From the NCBI GenBank assembly GCA_015179025.1, contig WHUX01000025.1, positions 423,873-487,872 of the forward strand: DNA of 64,000 nucleotides. The letters are read 5' to 3'. The first letter of the stretch is position 1, and each line of letters starts with the position of its first letter. Source of the stretch: Terfezia claveryi (lineage: Eukaryota; Ascomycota; Pezizomycetes; Pezizales; Pezizaceae). The notes under the pieces were generated by a model. It made no database searches, had not been told where the DNA came from, and was given only the letters and a program-made list of their open reading frames with translations. Below are positions 33,186-45,130 of this stretch, piece by piece. Made by a program: the position numbers and the translations under genes.

Positions 33186-34557
33186 ATGCCGCCAACAGGA
33201 GCACTCAAAGCCGACATCAACCGATCAGGATGGGAGTCCTCCGATTTCCCCTCAGTTTGCTCAAACTGCCTCCCAGACAACCCATACATCCAAATGATCA
33301 AAGAGAACCATGGTCAGTAAGCTGCCCAGCACCGTCGTTATTCGCGATTTTTGCGTAGGGGGCAGCTTGGGAATAGGGATATATTAACTGAGTAAATGCT
33401 AGGGATGGAATGTAAACTCTGCACCCGCCCATTCACCGTATTCCGCTGGGCCTCTGATAGAAACTCACGTTTCAAGAAAACGAATGTATGTGCTGCTTGC
33501 CCGTTATGAGTTTATCCTATACTAAACTAACCGACGTAGATCTGCCTTACCTGCGCCCGCCTCAAAAACTGCTGTCAATGCTGCATGCTCGATCTCTCTT
33601 TCGGCTTGCCCATCGCGATTCGCGACGCCGCACTGAAACTTGTCACGCAGGGTCCTAGCTCGGGAATAAATAAGGAGTACTACGCACAGAATAACGAAGG
33701 GCTACTTACAGATGGACAGGTGCCGGAGGAATACGAAAAGACGGATCAAGCGGCGAGAGAGTTGCTGAAGAAGTTGGCCAAGAGTGAGCCATATTATAAG
33801 AGGCGAAGAGGGGATAATAATGGTGAAGGGAGCAGTGGAGGTGGAGGTGGAGGTGATAGTTCTACTAGAGCGATGAATACTGGGCGAGGTGGGGGCCCAG
33901 GACCAATACGGACGGCGAGGGGCGGGGGGAATGCTAGAGGAGGTGGACCTGCTGGAAGAGGAGGGAGAAGGCAATTCCCCAGCGCGGCACAGCTGCCCCC
34001 GGGGCCGCAGGACATCGTCCCGCCAGAGGACCAGACCATCACCAGCTTATTCCTGACCGGCGTAGAGGACGATTTAGCGGAACATAGTATCCGAACCTTC
34101 TTCTCCGCCTTTGGTCAGATGCGCAGTATCGTTTGCGTTCATCGCTCGCGTGCTGCATTTGTGAATTTCGCTACTAGGGCAGGAGCGGAGGCTGCCGCGG
34201 AGAGTTGTCAGGGGAAAGCAGTGAGTACGTAAAAATCATTATTTCCTCTCTCTTACTTTAAAAACTCTACAGGCCGATGAGATGCTTACTTGGATCTTTT
34301 CAGTTGCGGGATGTCCACTGCGGATTCAATGGGGCCGCCCAAGACCACTGGGGAATATCGACCGCGCACAAGCATCCCGAGTCGGTCGGGAGTTCCAGCG
34401 CCAAACCCCGCAAAGTGCAGACGCAGGAGAGGGTGCTGAGGCGCAGGATACGTTGAGTAGAGCGGCTGGTCAGCGGCAGGTGGATTTAGAGTCGCTGATT
34501 GTTCCGCCGCCGACGGATGATACGGTCGAGAAGTATCCTAGTCAAGTGGCTACTTGA
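33186..34557 (+). CDS. SLT11: Pre-mRNA-splicing factor SLT11/ECM2 (RBM22-like)
   Basis: Spliceosomal protein that sits near the catalytic core and contacts U6. Four exons: 33186-33312, 33403-33485, 33540-34220 and 34273-34557; 391 aa. The first three exons carry the family's cysteine-rich zinc-finger region: [28 protein letters not shown], then [16 protein letters not shown] Gly/Arg-rich linker (about residues 155-195, GGGG and RGG) precedes a C-terminal [23 protein letters not shown] and [20 protein letters not shown], then [13 protein letters not shown]. The last acceptor at 34272 keeps phase and adds [10 protein letters not shown] before [10 protein letters not shown]; this insert is unusual and the boundary could be checked. 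Upstream ATGs are out of frame or non-coding. Confidence 0.92.
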
Positions 34558-35096
34558 TCTAGGATGGGTGGTGATAATTGAAGGGGGAGTGTGTTGATTT
34601 CTTTAAATAGTTTTAGTATGGTTGTGACTATTCATTTGTTGCTGTTCTTTTTGTTGACTGTCGGTACCGGCGTTTCTTGTCTATAGTGTTCGATGAGTAT
34701 CATACGTCTAGTACTGGGAGAGATTGGGGTTCGAGCGAGAGGTTAATATATTCAGTTACATGATTAGAAAATTTACTGGCTTTTTGCAGTTTATCTGAGG
34801 GAATTTGCGCAAAGACCACACGATGCTATTGTGCTCAATTCACATTTCTGGAGATCATAAGTTACCCTCAGTTTGTAGACTAGGTTTGTAAGCTATACTG
34901 ATCCTTCAGTATTTGCAACTTATATGAAATCCCGATCGAAAAAATCTTTGTAGGTAGGACGAATGAGACCATTAGGACTATTTCTGACCAGCAGTCTTCA
35001 GTCTTTTGGATATGTACATGAATGATATTATAAACTATCAACCAAGTGCCCCATTACATAACAAGATTTGTCCTACCACCTGTGTACAAACAAAAT
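34558..35096. other. Intergenic region between convergent SLT11 and MscS genes
   Basis: 539 bp of 3' flanks. A GTTTGTA repeat around GACTAG at 34871-34890 resembles a micro-insertion but is too short to call. No gene seen. Confidence 0.55.
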
Positions 35097-38000
35097 TTAA
35101 TGTAATTTTTCGTCCTCATCCGGTTGTGGAGGAAGCGACCTAGAAGGAGGTGGTGGCTGTGGAAGGTACTGCACTTGCGGTCCTGGGAAAGGAGGAGATA
35201 GTGAGAGTGGTGGTCGTTGACTTTGAGGCCCCAAAGTAGCTGGCTGTAGTTGTTGAGGATATTGAGTTTCTGAACCAGGGAGCGGGCCTGACAGCGGGGG
35301 GAAGGGTCTTTGCGCAGCTGCAAGTCCTTGTTCTTGTTGCTGTTGCCGGGGATTATTGAAACCGTGGTTGTTGGGTGGATAATTCGACATGGAGTTAGCC
35401 GATGATGCTACAGTCGCTCCGGCCTTTCTGCGCCCTCTAGTAGAACCCCTCTGTAGTGCATTCCCCACGGTTTCAATGCCACGTCTCTGGCCCTCTGCAC
35501 TCATAAAACTGCGCAGACTTCGGGCTCTGCTCTGTTTGCTGTCGGTGTGTGAGAGGCCATACCCTGTGGTGGTAGCCGCATTACCCAAAGAAAAAAAGTT
35601 TGTCATTCCAGTGCTGGAATTCATTCCCGAGCCGGCAGCTGCTGCAGAACTAGAATTTATACCAGTTTCCTTATCATACTGTGAATCCTGCCATGCAGAT
35701 GTTCTCTCTTTTGTAGGTGATTTCCCATCATCGTCAGAATCACTATCTGAGCTCTCGTAGTCCCACCTCCGCTTTATCTTGGCATCAGCTGCCTTTTTCA
35801 TGTTCTCCTGAGCAAGATCATTGCTAATTGCCACCGTATACATCGGCTTCGTTTCTTCTCCCACAACAGGATTACCTCCACCCGTCCCATAGATAGGCAC
35901 CTTTCTGATTGCAGCAATCAAAGCACAAATGAATTTGTTTCGTCTCTGGGCTGTCAAATCGCCGTTTGCCCAGTTGCTCTGAATGAAGAATTATTAGTAT
36001 AGATCAAATCGAAATGTCAAAATTCTATCCTTACTTTGTGCAATATCTGAATTTTAAGCTCTAGTTGATCTAGATTGTTCACTCCAGCAACGTCAATGTT
36101 GAAATCTGGACGATAGTCCCTATTGTTATCCTCGACAAACTTCGCCATTTCTTCCTTCAGAGCCTGAATATCCTCAAAGGTGGTGCCAAAATCAACAGCA
36201 AGCTTGATGGTTTCTGACATTTGCTTCGACCTTGACACATTTTCAATCCATTGGGTGTTCAGAACGTTATTGGGTGCCTGGGACGTCTTGCCATTGTCGA
36301 CATGGCGAAAGACAGTATATAGGAGAGACATATGAAGAACCACAAACTTGTTGTCGTTAATATCAACCCTGTCCCCAACATCATATGGATCTGTCACCGT
36401 GGTTAGAATCGTAAAATTTCCTGCATAGAAGGAGCCCTTACGCTTGACAAACAAAAAGATGCAAGATCCGAGTACTTCCTGGGCTGTGACGGCAAATACA
36501 AACGATAATGAAAGTAACATAGTACCAGCGGCTGCGAGCATGGTATTGAAATTGTTGAAGTTGAATGCAACCTACAAGAGCGTTAAGATTTATATCCTAG
36601 ACCATGAAGATTGGATGACCTACGAAGACAAAAACAACGATAATGAATACGAGAGTGCCCAGTACATTATCTAAAACCCCGATAGCATTATCCTAACGCT
36701 ATGTCAGTGTTGATATCAAACGTCGGTGCGTGATACTTACCACGTCCTGCATGCTCCTAGCAACGTCTTTTCTTTCCCTGTAGATCAAGAGAACACCCAT
36801 GACCATTTCCTCTAAACTAACATCCCCGTTGTCATCTTTGTCCAACATAGCGAAACATTCAAGGGCGATATTTTCTCGATCCAGTCCCATTATCTCCACT
36901 AAGTCCTCTTTCTTCAATTCGGTGCTATCTTCGGCAACAAAACTCATCCATATCCTTTGTGCGAGGGCCTCCGAGGAGTCCTTGCGGCGCAACGCTTCCA
37001 AGACTACTGAATATGCAGAGTTGGGATTGAATACGTTTTTACCTGTAACCTCCCTGGCGACATTTCCAAACGCAGAGGTAACTTTATTCCCAACTACATT
37101 CAAATTGCCAATCATCTGGCGCATCGGTGTCGCAACCCCATTTTTTCCCATACCTCCTGGGGTCAATAAAGCTCCCGCCATCCCTTGATGGATGATATTG
37201 TCCTCCTCCTGAAACTCAGTGTAATCAGGAAATAGCCTGCGAGAGACCTCATATAAGTGAGCTAGTAGCTTGACAGCTTGTTTGTTCTCCTGTATACGGC
37301 CTTCGAACTGCTTCCGGTGATAGTTCACAGAAACCATTTGTACAAATACTTTCTGACCAAGGTATACCATTGATGACACAACACAGGCACCCAAGATTGC
37401 ATTCATGCGGACCTGCCATGGTTTAATATTTGTATCTCCAGTTCTGAGCTTATCTATGTTGCGAGCCATAATCTGTTGAGGTTATCAGCACCCAGAATCA
37501 AGAGTATATCTCGGAGTCACCTACTGGTGTGAAGGTTGTAAGACAAGTGATTGTCCAACCAACAAGGGAGATCGGTAGCTCTAAAGCCCGAATCACAGTA
37601 GCATATTTCTTGACCCCACTGCTAACAACTCCGACCAGGGCCATAAAAATGTATGGAAGAGCTTTTGCAGCGAGCTTACTGGCCCAAAGGGAAACCCAGA
37701 TAATTTGAATCTTCATAGTGTCAGTACATGCCCGAATTGCTTATCTACTTTGGTGGTTCATGACTGACCCATAAGAAAAACCATACCATTCGAACTCCTC
37801 CAATCTTCGCATCTTTCCCTGGGCCAAACCCTCCAATGAGCGTTGGTATCGCCAAGATAAGGGAGAGAGGGAAGATGTAAATCAGATATCTCGTTACAAT
37901 GGAGAAGTTAATGAGCTTCTCATAGAATCTGCCGAGTTTATTCAAAGAGGTTGGATCGCCAACTCCATCTCCCGGGCCCCGTATTCGCCGGCGGCCAAGG

Positions 38001-38203
38001 CTCCGCTGTCCTAAGCTGTCGAGACCTGTTTGCTCTCTAAGCATTTCGGTATGGGGTGCGATATCTTCACCACTCCCTCGACTCCCTTTACTAGCATGGC
38101 TAAGGATGTGTGTCAGGGGAATATGGACGGCATGACCACTTGGCCTTCCTTGTGGATGAGTTTGAGACTCTGTTAAATTGAGTGGAATAAAATCCTCAGC
38201 CAT
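35097..38203 (-). CDS. EF-hand mechanosensitive channel of the MscS family
   Basis: Fungal MscS-like channel related to fission-yeast Msy1/Msy2, which release ions on membrane stretch, mostly at the endoplasmic reticulum. Six exons: 38203-37769, 37710-37525, 37472-36741, 36692-36624, 36571-36035 and 35978-35097; 946 aa. Exons 1-2 encode a soluble N-terminus and several membrane helices (LIYIFPLSLILAIPTLIGGF; ALPYIFMALVGVVSSG). Exon 3 includes the cytosolic insert with one canonical EF-hand loop, DKDDNGDVSLEE. Exon 4 is only 69 nt. Exon 5 has the pore-lining and beta domain: MLAAAGTMLLSLSFVFAVTA, then YDVGDRVDIND. Exon 6 gives the C-terminal domain and a 200-residue disordered Ser, Gln and Pro-rich tail ending DEDEKLH. 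The tail is long for the family. Confidence 0.93.
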
Positions 38204-39476
38204 GTGTTGACTTTACCAAAAAGACCTGCCTATGTGATGATATGCTATGGATGTAAAGGAATGGATGGTTTTGTGTTCACTCCCGTTGAGAGGTATACTG
38301 AGGTATGTGGGGTTGTATAACGAATGTACTTCACGCAGACAAAAGGCCCTGGGGATGTCGTTGGTAGAGAAGAAAGTTCGAAATGAAGTATGGTGAGGTC
38401 AAGTGAAGGCACAACCTGTTCATGAGACCAAGAAACCGGTATAAGATTGAGTTCGGATGTATGTAGCCGAGTTTGCTCTCGGGAGATCCTCCTTTGAATA
38501 GAACGGCCTACCTAGTGAGAGTAGAGAACGTAGAACAGAAAAAAAAAGCACCAGAGTCTCAAGATAAAAAGAGCGATGGTAACCTTGAAACTACGGACAA
38601 GGGAAGAGTGGGCTAATAAGGGAAAAACCCACACCACGACTTCTTTTAGCGACAACATAGTTGGTATAGTTGTTTTTTTCCAAGAAATTGAAACTTTCAG
38701 GCATATATATGCACCCCTACCGCTTAAACACCTAGGTTCCGGTGGACGTTATAATGATGAAAAGACCGAGCAGCGGGGGGATTTTGGGTGCGTGATCATC
38801 GGCGTCAATCATGGTGGATATATGGTTCTGAAGTTTAAATAAACGTAATCGTAATCAACTTGTGGGTTTTAATGCATCGTAGGATAGATGTCCTGTTACT
38901 GTATATATTATTAATAAAATAGGTGGGTGAAAGGTAACATTGAGTCGGAATTTCACATGTATCGAGTTGCGAACTCTTTAGTATCAAACTTGTGGCGTAT
39001 ATACGGAGGTCCGGCACAAAAGTCTTTTCCTCTTTCCTATTTTGGAAGAGAGGGTTTGGCAGCATATGCAGGGTGCATTGGCAAGGGGCTAAGTAGAACA
39101 AAATGCCCTATTATGCTTCTTATTATCTACAGCTAGGTGGCAATGAATTTGGTACCCCCCCTGCATAAGAGTCTTGCATTAGCGTACATATTATAGGTTT
39201 AGCGCGCATATTATAGGTTTAGCGCTAATGTTTAGTAGGCAGTAACAACACCAACGTTGGCTGGCACTGGCCTCTCGTATGATAGCATAGGCATTTACAC
39301 ATCAACATGCTACCCCTATAGTACAATATCCTCTATACTATAACATCCTCTATTGCATAATACTGCAATATCATACTGTATTACAGAATATCTCTAATAC
39401 ACATCAACATGTACTTTTGTATCATTGCTATTCTTCTTGTCTTATTGACCACTCACATGGTTAGTACCATTACAAC

Positions 39477-39590
39477 CCACACCAATCCTACCACTACCAC
39501 CACTACCACCACTACCACCACTACCATCACTACCACCACTACCACCACTAACACTACTACTACTACTACCCCCACTACCACCACTACCTC
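39477..39590. repeat. (ACC/ACT)n microsatellite in a Thr-rich open frame
   Basis: Nearly pure ACC and ACT triplets. Read on the plus strand from 39409 they sit in a 67-codon frame whose first 20 residues (MYFCIIAILLVLLTTHMVST) look like a secretion signal, followed by polythreonine. This may be chance; no intron or longer protein is visible, so I annotate the repeat and not a gene. Confidence 0.7.
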
Positions 39591-39957
39591 TATCCGAGTC
39601 AATCTAATATAGAGATCAGTAGATTGTCAACTTCTGGCAGAACTAGATCACTGATTTTGTTGGGAACAAGTAAATCCGAGTTGTGAAGGTCTGAGTGTGA
39701 GAATCAAGGAATGGGTCTCGCAATATTGCGATGACCAATTGGTGCATTTTCTAGCCACAAGGCAAGCACCATAACTGGTCTATCTGAGTCAGCCAATTCA
39801 GAAAAAGGTTAGGTGGGCTGATAGTTGGGTCGACTCTGATCTGGGGTCTATAGACCACTTTGATTTGTCTGATGTGGAGATTTCCAAAATATCTGATTCA
39901 GAAATACCTGATTTGGAGTACCAGCATTCATGGGAGGAATTTAATTTGCAGTAGTAG

Positions 39958-40050
39958 AGCTAGCGAGAGAGCTGGCAGAAGAGCTGGCAGAAGAGCTAGT
40001 AGAAGAGCTGGCAGAAGAGCTGGCGGAAGAGCTAGTGGTAGAGCTGCATC
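39958..40050. repeat. 12-bp minisatellite
   Basis: About seven units of AGAGCTGGCAGA with variants (AGAGCTAGTAGA, AGAGCTGGCGGA). No coding sense inferred. Confidence 0.75.
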
Positions 40051-41072
40051 AGCAACGAGTATATTTGCACCAGGTGCACTTGGTGTACCTGGCGCTCTAT
40101 TACAGAACTAAGCCTTGTAACGCACTAGTGTTTTGTGTTCCCTTCCTGGCATACTTCTGGTGCTTCCAACTCCCTGAACCACCATATTACCTTTACACTG
40201 TTTCTACCATAGTATCTATGCATACCTCTTTCCCCATAACATCCTAGCATTATCTGCTTTGCTAAGTTTCCAATCCAATGTTTTGCGTTCCCCTCATTCT
40301 GCTTCAGCCTCACTTCTCTTCTACTCCTACCTCTGTCTCTTGACTTTGCAAGCATGCGTTCACCCTTTGCATTCTCCTGCATTCGCCCAACCTATTCTCC
40401 TCCTTTTCCTATTGTCACTCATATATCTCACCGTCCCAACTCGATATGCATACAATCCGCTCCTTAAAGTTACACCTCCTATCCCACGTCTTCCTGGCTT
40501 GAACTTCTCCCTATTGTCTTTGTGATGTTTTCAATCCGACACATCACGTTCCTAAGTTTCCCTTCCTACAATTCTCCTTCTGAAGTTTTTAATGCGATAT
40601 ATCGCATTTCTAAGTTCCCCTTCCTAACAATTGCTCTTCTGATGCTTGTGATTTAATTTATCTTCGTTCTAAATCGATCACTTATTCTTGGCACAAACAC
40701 GAGGTTTTCTTTGTTTGACTTCTATTTTCCATGACTAAAAAACACATTCCAAACCTCATGGCTATACCTACAAACTACCACCAAATGAAATCTAACGCGC
40801 TGCGTCCTCCCCCCTCTCACCCGATTATATCCACATCCCAGCCACAAATTACTTAGTAATAAAAAGCACAGTGAGAGAAATATGTAGAGAAAAATATGTG
40901 GAGTAAAACACAGAGAGAAACAAGCAAGCGACAAGAGAAAAAGAACTAATACCAACCGACAAGAAAAACAAAACCAATTACCATATGGAGACAGAACAAA
41001 CTGGGAACTGATCTAGAAAAACCCTCCCTCCCCCTACTATATTCGCTTCCAGTCCCTATCCGATGTGTTCAG

Positions 41073-42400
41073 TTACTCCGTATCTGCTCCATCGAAATTA
41101 ATGTCCAAATCCCCGCTCCCGCTGTCCAAATCTCTACCCTCTTCATCTATATCTCCACTCTCCTCCAGTTCATCATCAACAATCGGGTCCAATGGCCCTG
41201 CCAACTCTACGGAAGAATCTCTCAATTGGCTCCCTTCACGACGGCGTTTGTATGCTAGCACATTCAATCTGTCGTATGAGTGCTCTAGCTCCTTTCTCAA
41301 TTCTGCCTCATATTTGGCTTCATCTTTGACCTGTAGTGCGTCAACGGGTTCTTATTCCAAAATCCTTACTTGAGCTGCAATTCGACGTGCCAGGTTAGCC
41401 TTGATGTTATTCATAATAAGCTCCTGTATTACTTTTGGATGTATCTCCCATGTATTCTTGAGTCTCTCATATGTGCCTGTTTTACGTTAGTCATTTTCCA
41501 ACGCAGTGAGTACTTTCGCCCCTCATTATAGGTCATGCACAACTTATACCAGGCAGTCTCATATTTAAACTCCTGCATCACTGGAGCAATCTCGCCCTTT
41601 CTCCATGCCTTCAAACTATAATGCATGGCTGATGCCACAAAGCATATGAAGACACCATTTATCTTATTTAGGAAATCTGGGTCCCTATTCCCCTGCATTT
41701 TTGAGCCCTGGAAATACCGCTGATATATAATCGCAACGATCTCCTCGGCGCGGAAGTGACCCTTGAGTTCCTTTCCGACTATTAGTGTTGGATCTTGTAC
41801 TATAAAGCTACTTGTACTGGGATTTGCAACTCTATCAACTTACACTGCGACTGCTTTGCCTGCAGATGAATCGATCCCTATCTAGCAAGTACTCAACCTG
41901 GGTCTTCATGCTTTCTTTGGTAACCGGCCAATATCATACACCCTCGTGATGCTGGCTCGATATTCAAAAATAAGATGTGATCTTGTTCGGGATTGTACAG
42001 CTTTGAGCTGTTTCCAATTAGTAAGCCGACGCAGCAAAATGGATTTAGTACTATACAAAGGTGTCCACCTCCTTTACTCGTTCCATATAGCATGGCTCCG
42101 TTTGGGCCTTGGACCAAGCATGCTGTATCAGCAGGAGTATTTCCCTAGGTGTTAATAGTGGTTTCCTGTATAATGTGTATTTTGTCACAATCTTTTTTGC
42201 AGTGCTAGCAAAGGGTTGCAAAACACTGGGAATCGCCAAAAATGCTCGCGTGCCTTTTCCAATGCCTGGCGCGAGCACAGCAGCGTCAACGAGTGTTTCC
42301 TCGTCTGAATCGGACGAGGAATCAGACGAGGATTCATTTCCGTTATCCTACGTTAGAATTAGCTTACAATGTAGCCAAAATATTACAATCCACATTCCTC
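41073..42400 (-). pseudogene. Degenerate DUF6532-like gene
   Basis: Minus-strand pieces in several frames look like one decayed gene. The first piece (about 42350-42051) has GKGTRAFLAIPSVLQPF and LTPREILLLIQHAWSKAQTE. The best piece (about 41790-41429) reads ELKGHFRAEEIVAIIYQRYF, then GVFICFVASAMHYSLKAWRK and VMQEFKYETAWYKLCMTYNE, the pattern I know from the fungal DUF6532 family (function unknown, common beside transposons). A Glu/Asp-rich tail follows (41300-41073). Stops and frame changes separate the pieces; some could be introns, but I could not build an intact model. The family call rests on pattern memory only. Confidence 0.4.
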
Positions 42401-42643
42401 TTCATTGAACAAGATTTCATTCCTGTATACAACCCCAGTTTCAATTCTTGGCTGTAGTCCAATACCAGGAGCTATTGCTTGGAGGCCTTGCGTTTACGGC
42501 TTGCCTGCCCTGCTGGCAGAGGGGCTTGTTGAGAGGATGATTTTCGAACTATTGTAGTGGAAAGACTCGCACAGAAGGTTTGGAAGGGTAAAATTCCAAC
42601 GCACAGCGTTCAATGCCTTTATTAAAAACTCAAATTGCTAACT

Positions 42644-42722
42644 AAATCCACCCCCCAAAAAAATCCCAACAACCACCCCCTAAAAAAATCCCAATGACCA
42701 CCCAAAAAAAAAATCCCAATGA
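42644..42722. repeat. Tandem repeat, about 28 bp x 3
   Basis: Units of the form CCACCCCCYAAAAAAATCCCAAYRA repeated three times. Lies between two degenerate genes. Confidence 0.7.
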
Positions 42723-42802
42723 ACAGACCCTGGCACAGACCTCTATGCCTGCCTCCACATACCAACCTTATCCTAAAGCCCTCTATGCCTCATTGGCTAC
42801 CC

Positions 42803-43960
42803 TTACTCCTTCATTACGTGCCGCCTGTCACCTTGCCCTGTGAGTATTCCTTTCGCTGGGGGAGCTGCAGGATCCACTTCCAGCATAGCTCGCATAGCCA
42901 TCATTCCAGCAGCAGTCGGACCCCTGGCTAGCATCATTTCCCTGCCATTCTCTGGTTGAGGATCCAGTCCCTGCTGGATATTCCACCCCTCAGAGTCGGA
43001 ATTGTAAATCTCCTCAGCTGGGTACTTTTCCTGCTCCTTCCTCTTCATTGCACGCAAAGCTCTCTTTTGCCTCTTAATTCACATCCTGATCTTTAGCTTC
43101 CGTGCTTCAAATCCCTCCTGCGTGCGAGGGAATGTACGCTTTGCAAAGCCAGCAAGATTTTGACTGAAAGAGTCAGAATCCTCTGCAAGGTCTATATACT
43201 CCTCTGCTGGATCAAGGAAGTCAGCCTCGAAGTATGCACCATTGTCTGCCGGTGGACTGTCCATAACTGGAGGCACCAAAGCTGGATCCCTATAAAGGAT
43301 AACTTGTACCTGAACAGGTTTTGACGAGGTTAGCTCTAAAAAGGCTTGCACCTCTTCATCGGTTTGTAGACGTGTGGCAGGAGGGATTGCGTTGCTTGGG
43401 CTTGGGTTCTCTAGTACCTCATAGATAGCCCGTACCTTCCTCCCCACTGGGATTCTTTCTCGGATCTTGTCTACAATCTCTAAAAGAGATGCTGATCTCA
43501 AAATAGCAACACAGTTGCTCGGAGCTTCATCCTATTTATACTCTCTACTAACATTATCCTGTACCTCATTGCCATGGGCTGGATCGATGAGGAATAGTCT
43601 TACAGGCTTTCAGAAGCCCTCCTGACCATTGTCCTCTGCATTTCGACCAGTTGTATCGGCCCCCCCAAACTTGACATCTGGAGCATTAGCAGCCAAGTTT
43701 GCTACTTGGGCTAATGTGTGCCCCCGCTCTGTGTCTCTGGCCTTTTTGAGCACATCTTGCAAAATCTTATCGAGAGCAGTCTCAGCTGCTCTTTTGATGG
43801 CCACTGCCCCATTTTGGATTAGGGCAATTCTGGATGCAGGCAGCCCAGTCTCCTGCTGGGCATAGGTTTTGAATTGATGCCAGAGGGCATTACCAGCCTG
43901 CCTTTTCCCCGTTATCTCATTAGTCCGTGCCCACCTCTTGACCCCGTTCCTCCATTGGGA
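42803..43960 (-). pseudogene. Uncharacterised gene, interrupted by an in-frame stop
   Basis: Not recognised. Two open blocks lie on the minus strand. Block 1 (about 43960-43610) includes [20 protein letters not shown] and the helical [20 protein letters not shown]. Block 2 (43501-42803) starts [20 protein letters not shown], has [20 protein letters not shown] and an acidic stretch, then [15 protein letters not shown], a TGA at 43079-43081 and the same frame goes on with IKRQKRALRAMKRKEQEKYP to 42803. An intron between blocks is possible. The in-frame TGA suggests either a true end or a nonsense mutation; continued charged coding-like sequence favours the latter. Its neighbours are decayed genes and MITEs, so it may belong to a mobile element. 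Confidence 0.45.
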
Positions 43961-44445
43961 GTACCGGGGTCATGCTCCCACTATTCTAATAGTACTTTTG
44001 CCTGGCTAACTTCTTGCGCTATGGATGGCATTTAGACGAACTACATTGGAATTTTAGATACCCCCATTAGAAACTATGCTTTAAGAGGTACTTACATTAT
44101 TTATGTTATTAGTTAGTTAGGTGTTAATGAAATGGGAAGTGGTGATGGCGGGAAGGTATTCAAGTTGTGATCGCGGGAAGTATTGTGAATAGTTAATGAG
44201 AATAATTGAGTCATGGATCTATGGGGTATTTATAGACTCTACAAAGTTAGACATAAGAGTAGGCTATGTTTGCTTGGTCGGCAATCAACATGGCCAGTCA
44301 CTCCAGTTCTATATGGCCTGCATAAGGCTATAACCTTTATGTTAATTATTGGACATATTTGCTTCAAGCGGTCGGCAATCCACATAGCCATCTATGGCCT
44401 GTATAAGACTATGACCTGCATAAGACTATGACCTTTGTGTTAATA

Positions 44446-44692
44446 TCTAGCACCTGTATAATGACTTTCAAAAGCCCTCCAACCTTGTAAGTTGGAATCT
44501 GAGTGTACTACATACTTTCTGTTGTGCATGGATGTTGTGACACTACCGTATTTCGTAGCATATAGTAAACAGAAGTAGAGTGCACAACAGCAAAATACAA
44601 ATAACCGCAGCACAATAGAAAGTATGCAATATATACAGATTCCAACTTACGAGGTTGGAGGGCTTTTGCAAGTCGTTTACAAAGGTGCTAGA
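44446..44692. mobile_element. MITE, about 247 bp, with about 80-bp inverted repeats
   Basis: The left arm starts TCTAGCACCTGTATAATGAC and the right arm ends GGTGCTAGA; both hold AAAAGCCCTCCAACC, GTAAGTTGGAATCT and CATACTTTCT in inverted order, giving about 80 bp of complementarity with some mismatches. No clear target duplication. A diverged related sequence may lie near 44866-44920 (CTTAAGTTGGAATCTAAGTG). Non-coding. Confidence 0.75.
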
Positions 44693-45130
44693 CTCAAGTT
44701 ATTTGGTAGTGCAATCCTAAATCTAAGCCTGTTTAGAAAGCAGCTTATACTCCTTCTAGTAAATTTCCTAAGTCAGAAAGACCTAGGACATTGCATATAT
44801 ATGTGATAGTACTACTACCGAATATTAATAATTCATTTAGAGCCACTGTATCAAGCCCCTGTTGTAGAAGTCATCCGACCACTTAAGTTGGAATCTAAGT
44901 GCGCTGCAAATATGCTGTTGTCTTGTAGATCTTTGTAATACCTAGCGGTATATGCCACTCATATCAATTCCTTCCCAATTAGGTATGAGACTATTGAGAC
45001 CATAGTACTGACATGGGTTTGATTTACCCCCCCCCCAAATCTCTTAATACATATAAACCTATTCTCTTCAACATCTGCAATACATTAATTGCTATTATTG
45101 ACTATTAGCTATTCTACCACTACTATTATT

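Larger units (their letters stand above)
38204..41072. other. Intergenic region rich in simple repeats
   Basis: No gene supported. Holds two copies of GCGYRCATATTATAGGTTTA at about 39183-39222 bounded by ATTAGCG/CGCTAAT, an ACC/ACT repeat (39477-39590), a 12-bp GAAGAGCTGGCA-type tandem repeat (39958-40050) and a diverged pair of about 60-bp units near 40527-40645 (shared core TCTAAGTTYCCCTTCCTA). The MscS promoter lies at its left edge. Confidence 0.5.

Noticed and set aside
34871..34890. GTTTGTA repeated around GACTAG, resembling a micro-insertion
   Set aside because: The insert is six bases and lacks the full AGACTA end; a 7-bp repeat at this spacing can occur by chance.
39409..39612. Secreted threonine-rich small protein
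   Set aside because: The Thr tract is a pure ACC/ACT microsatellite and only the first 20 codons look protein-like; not enough to call a gene.
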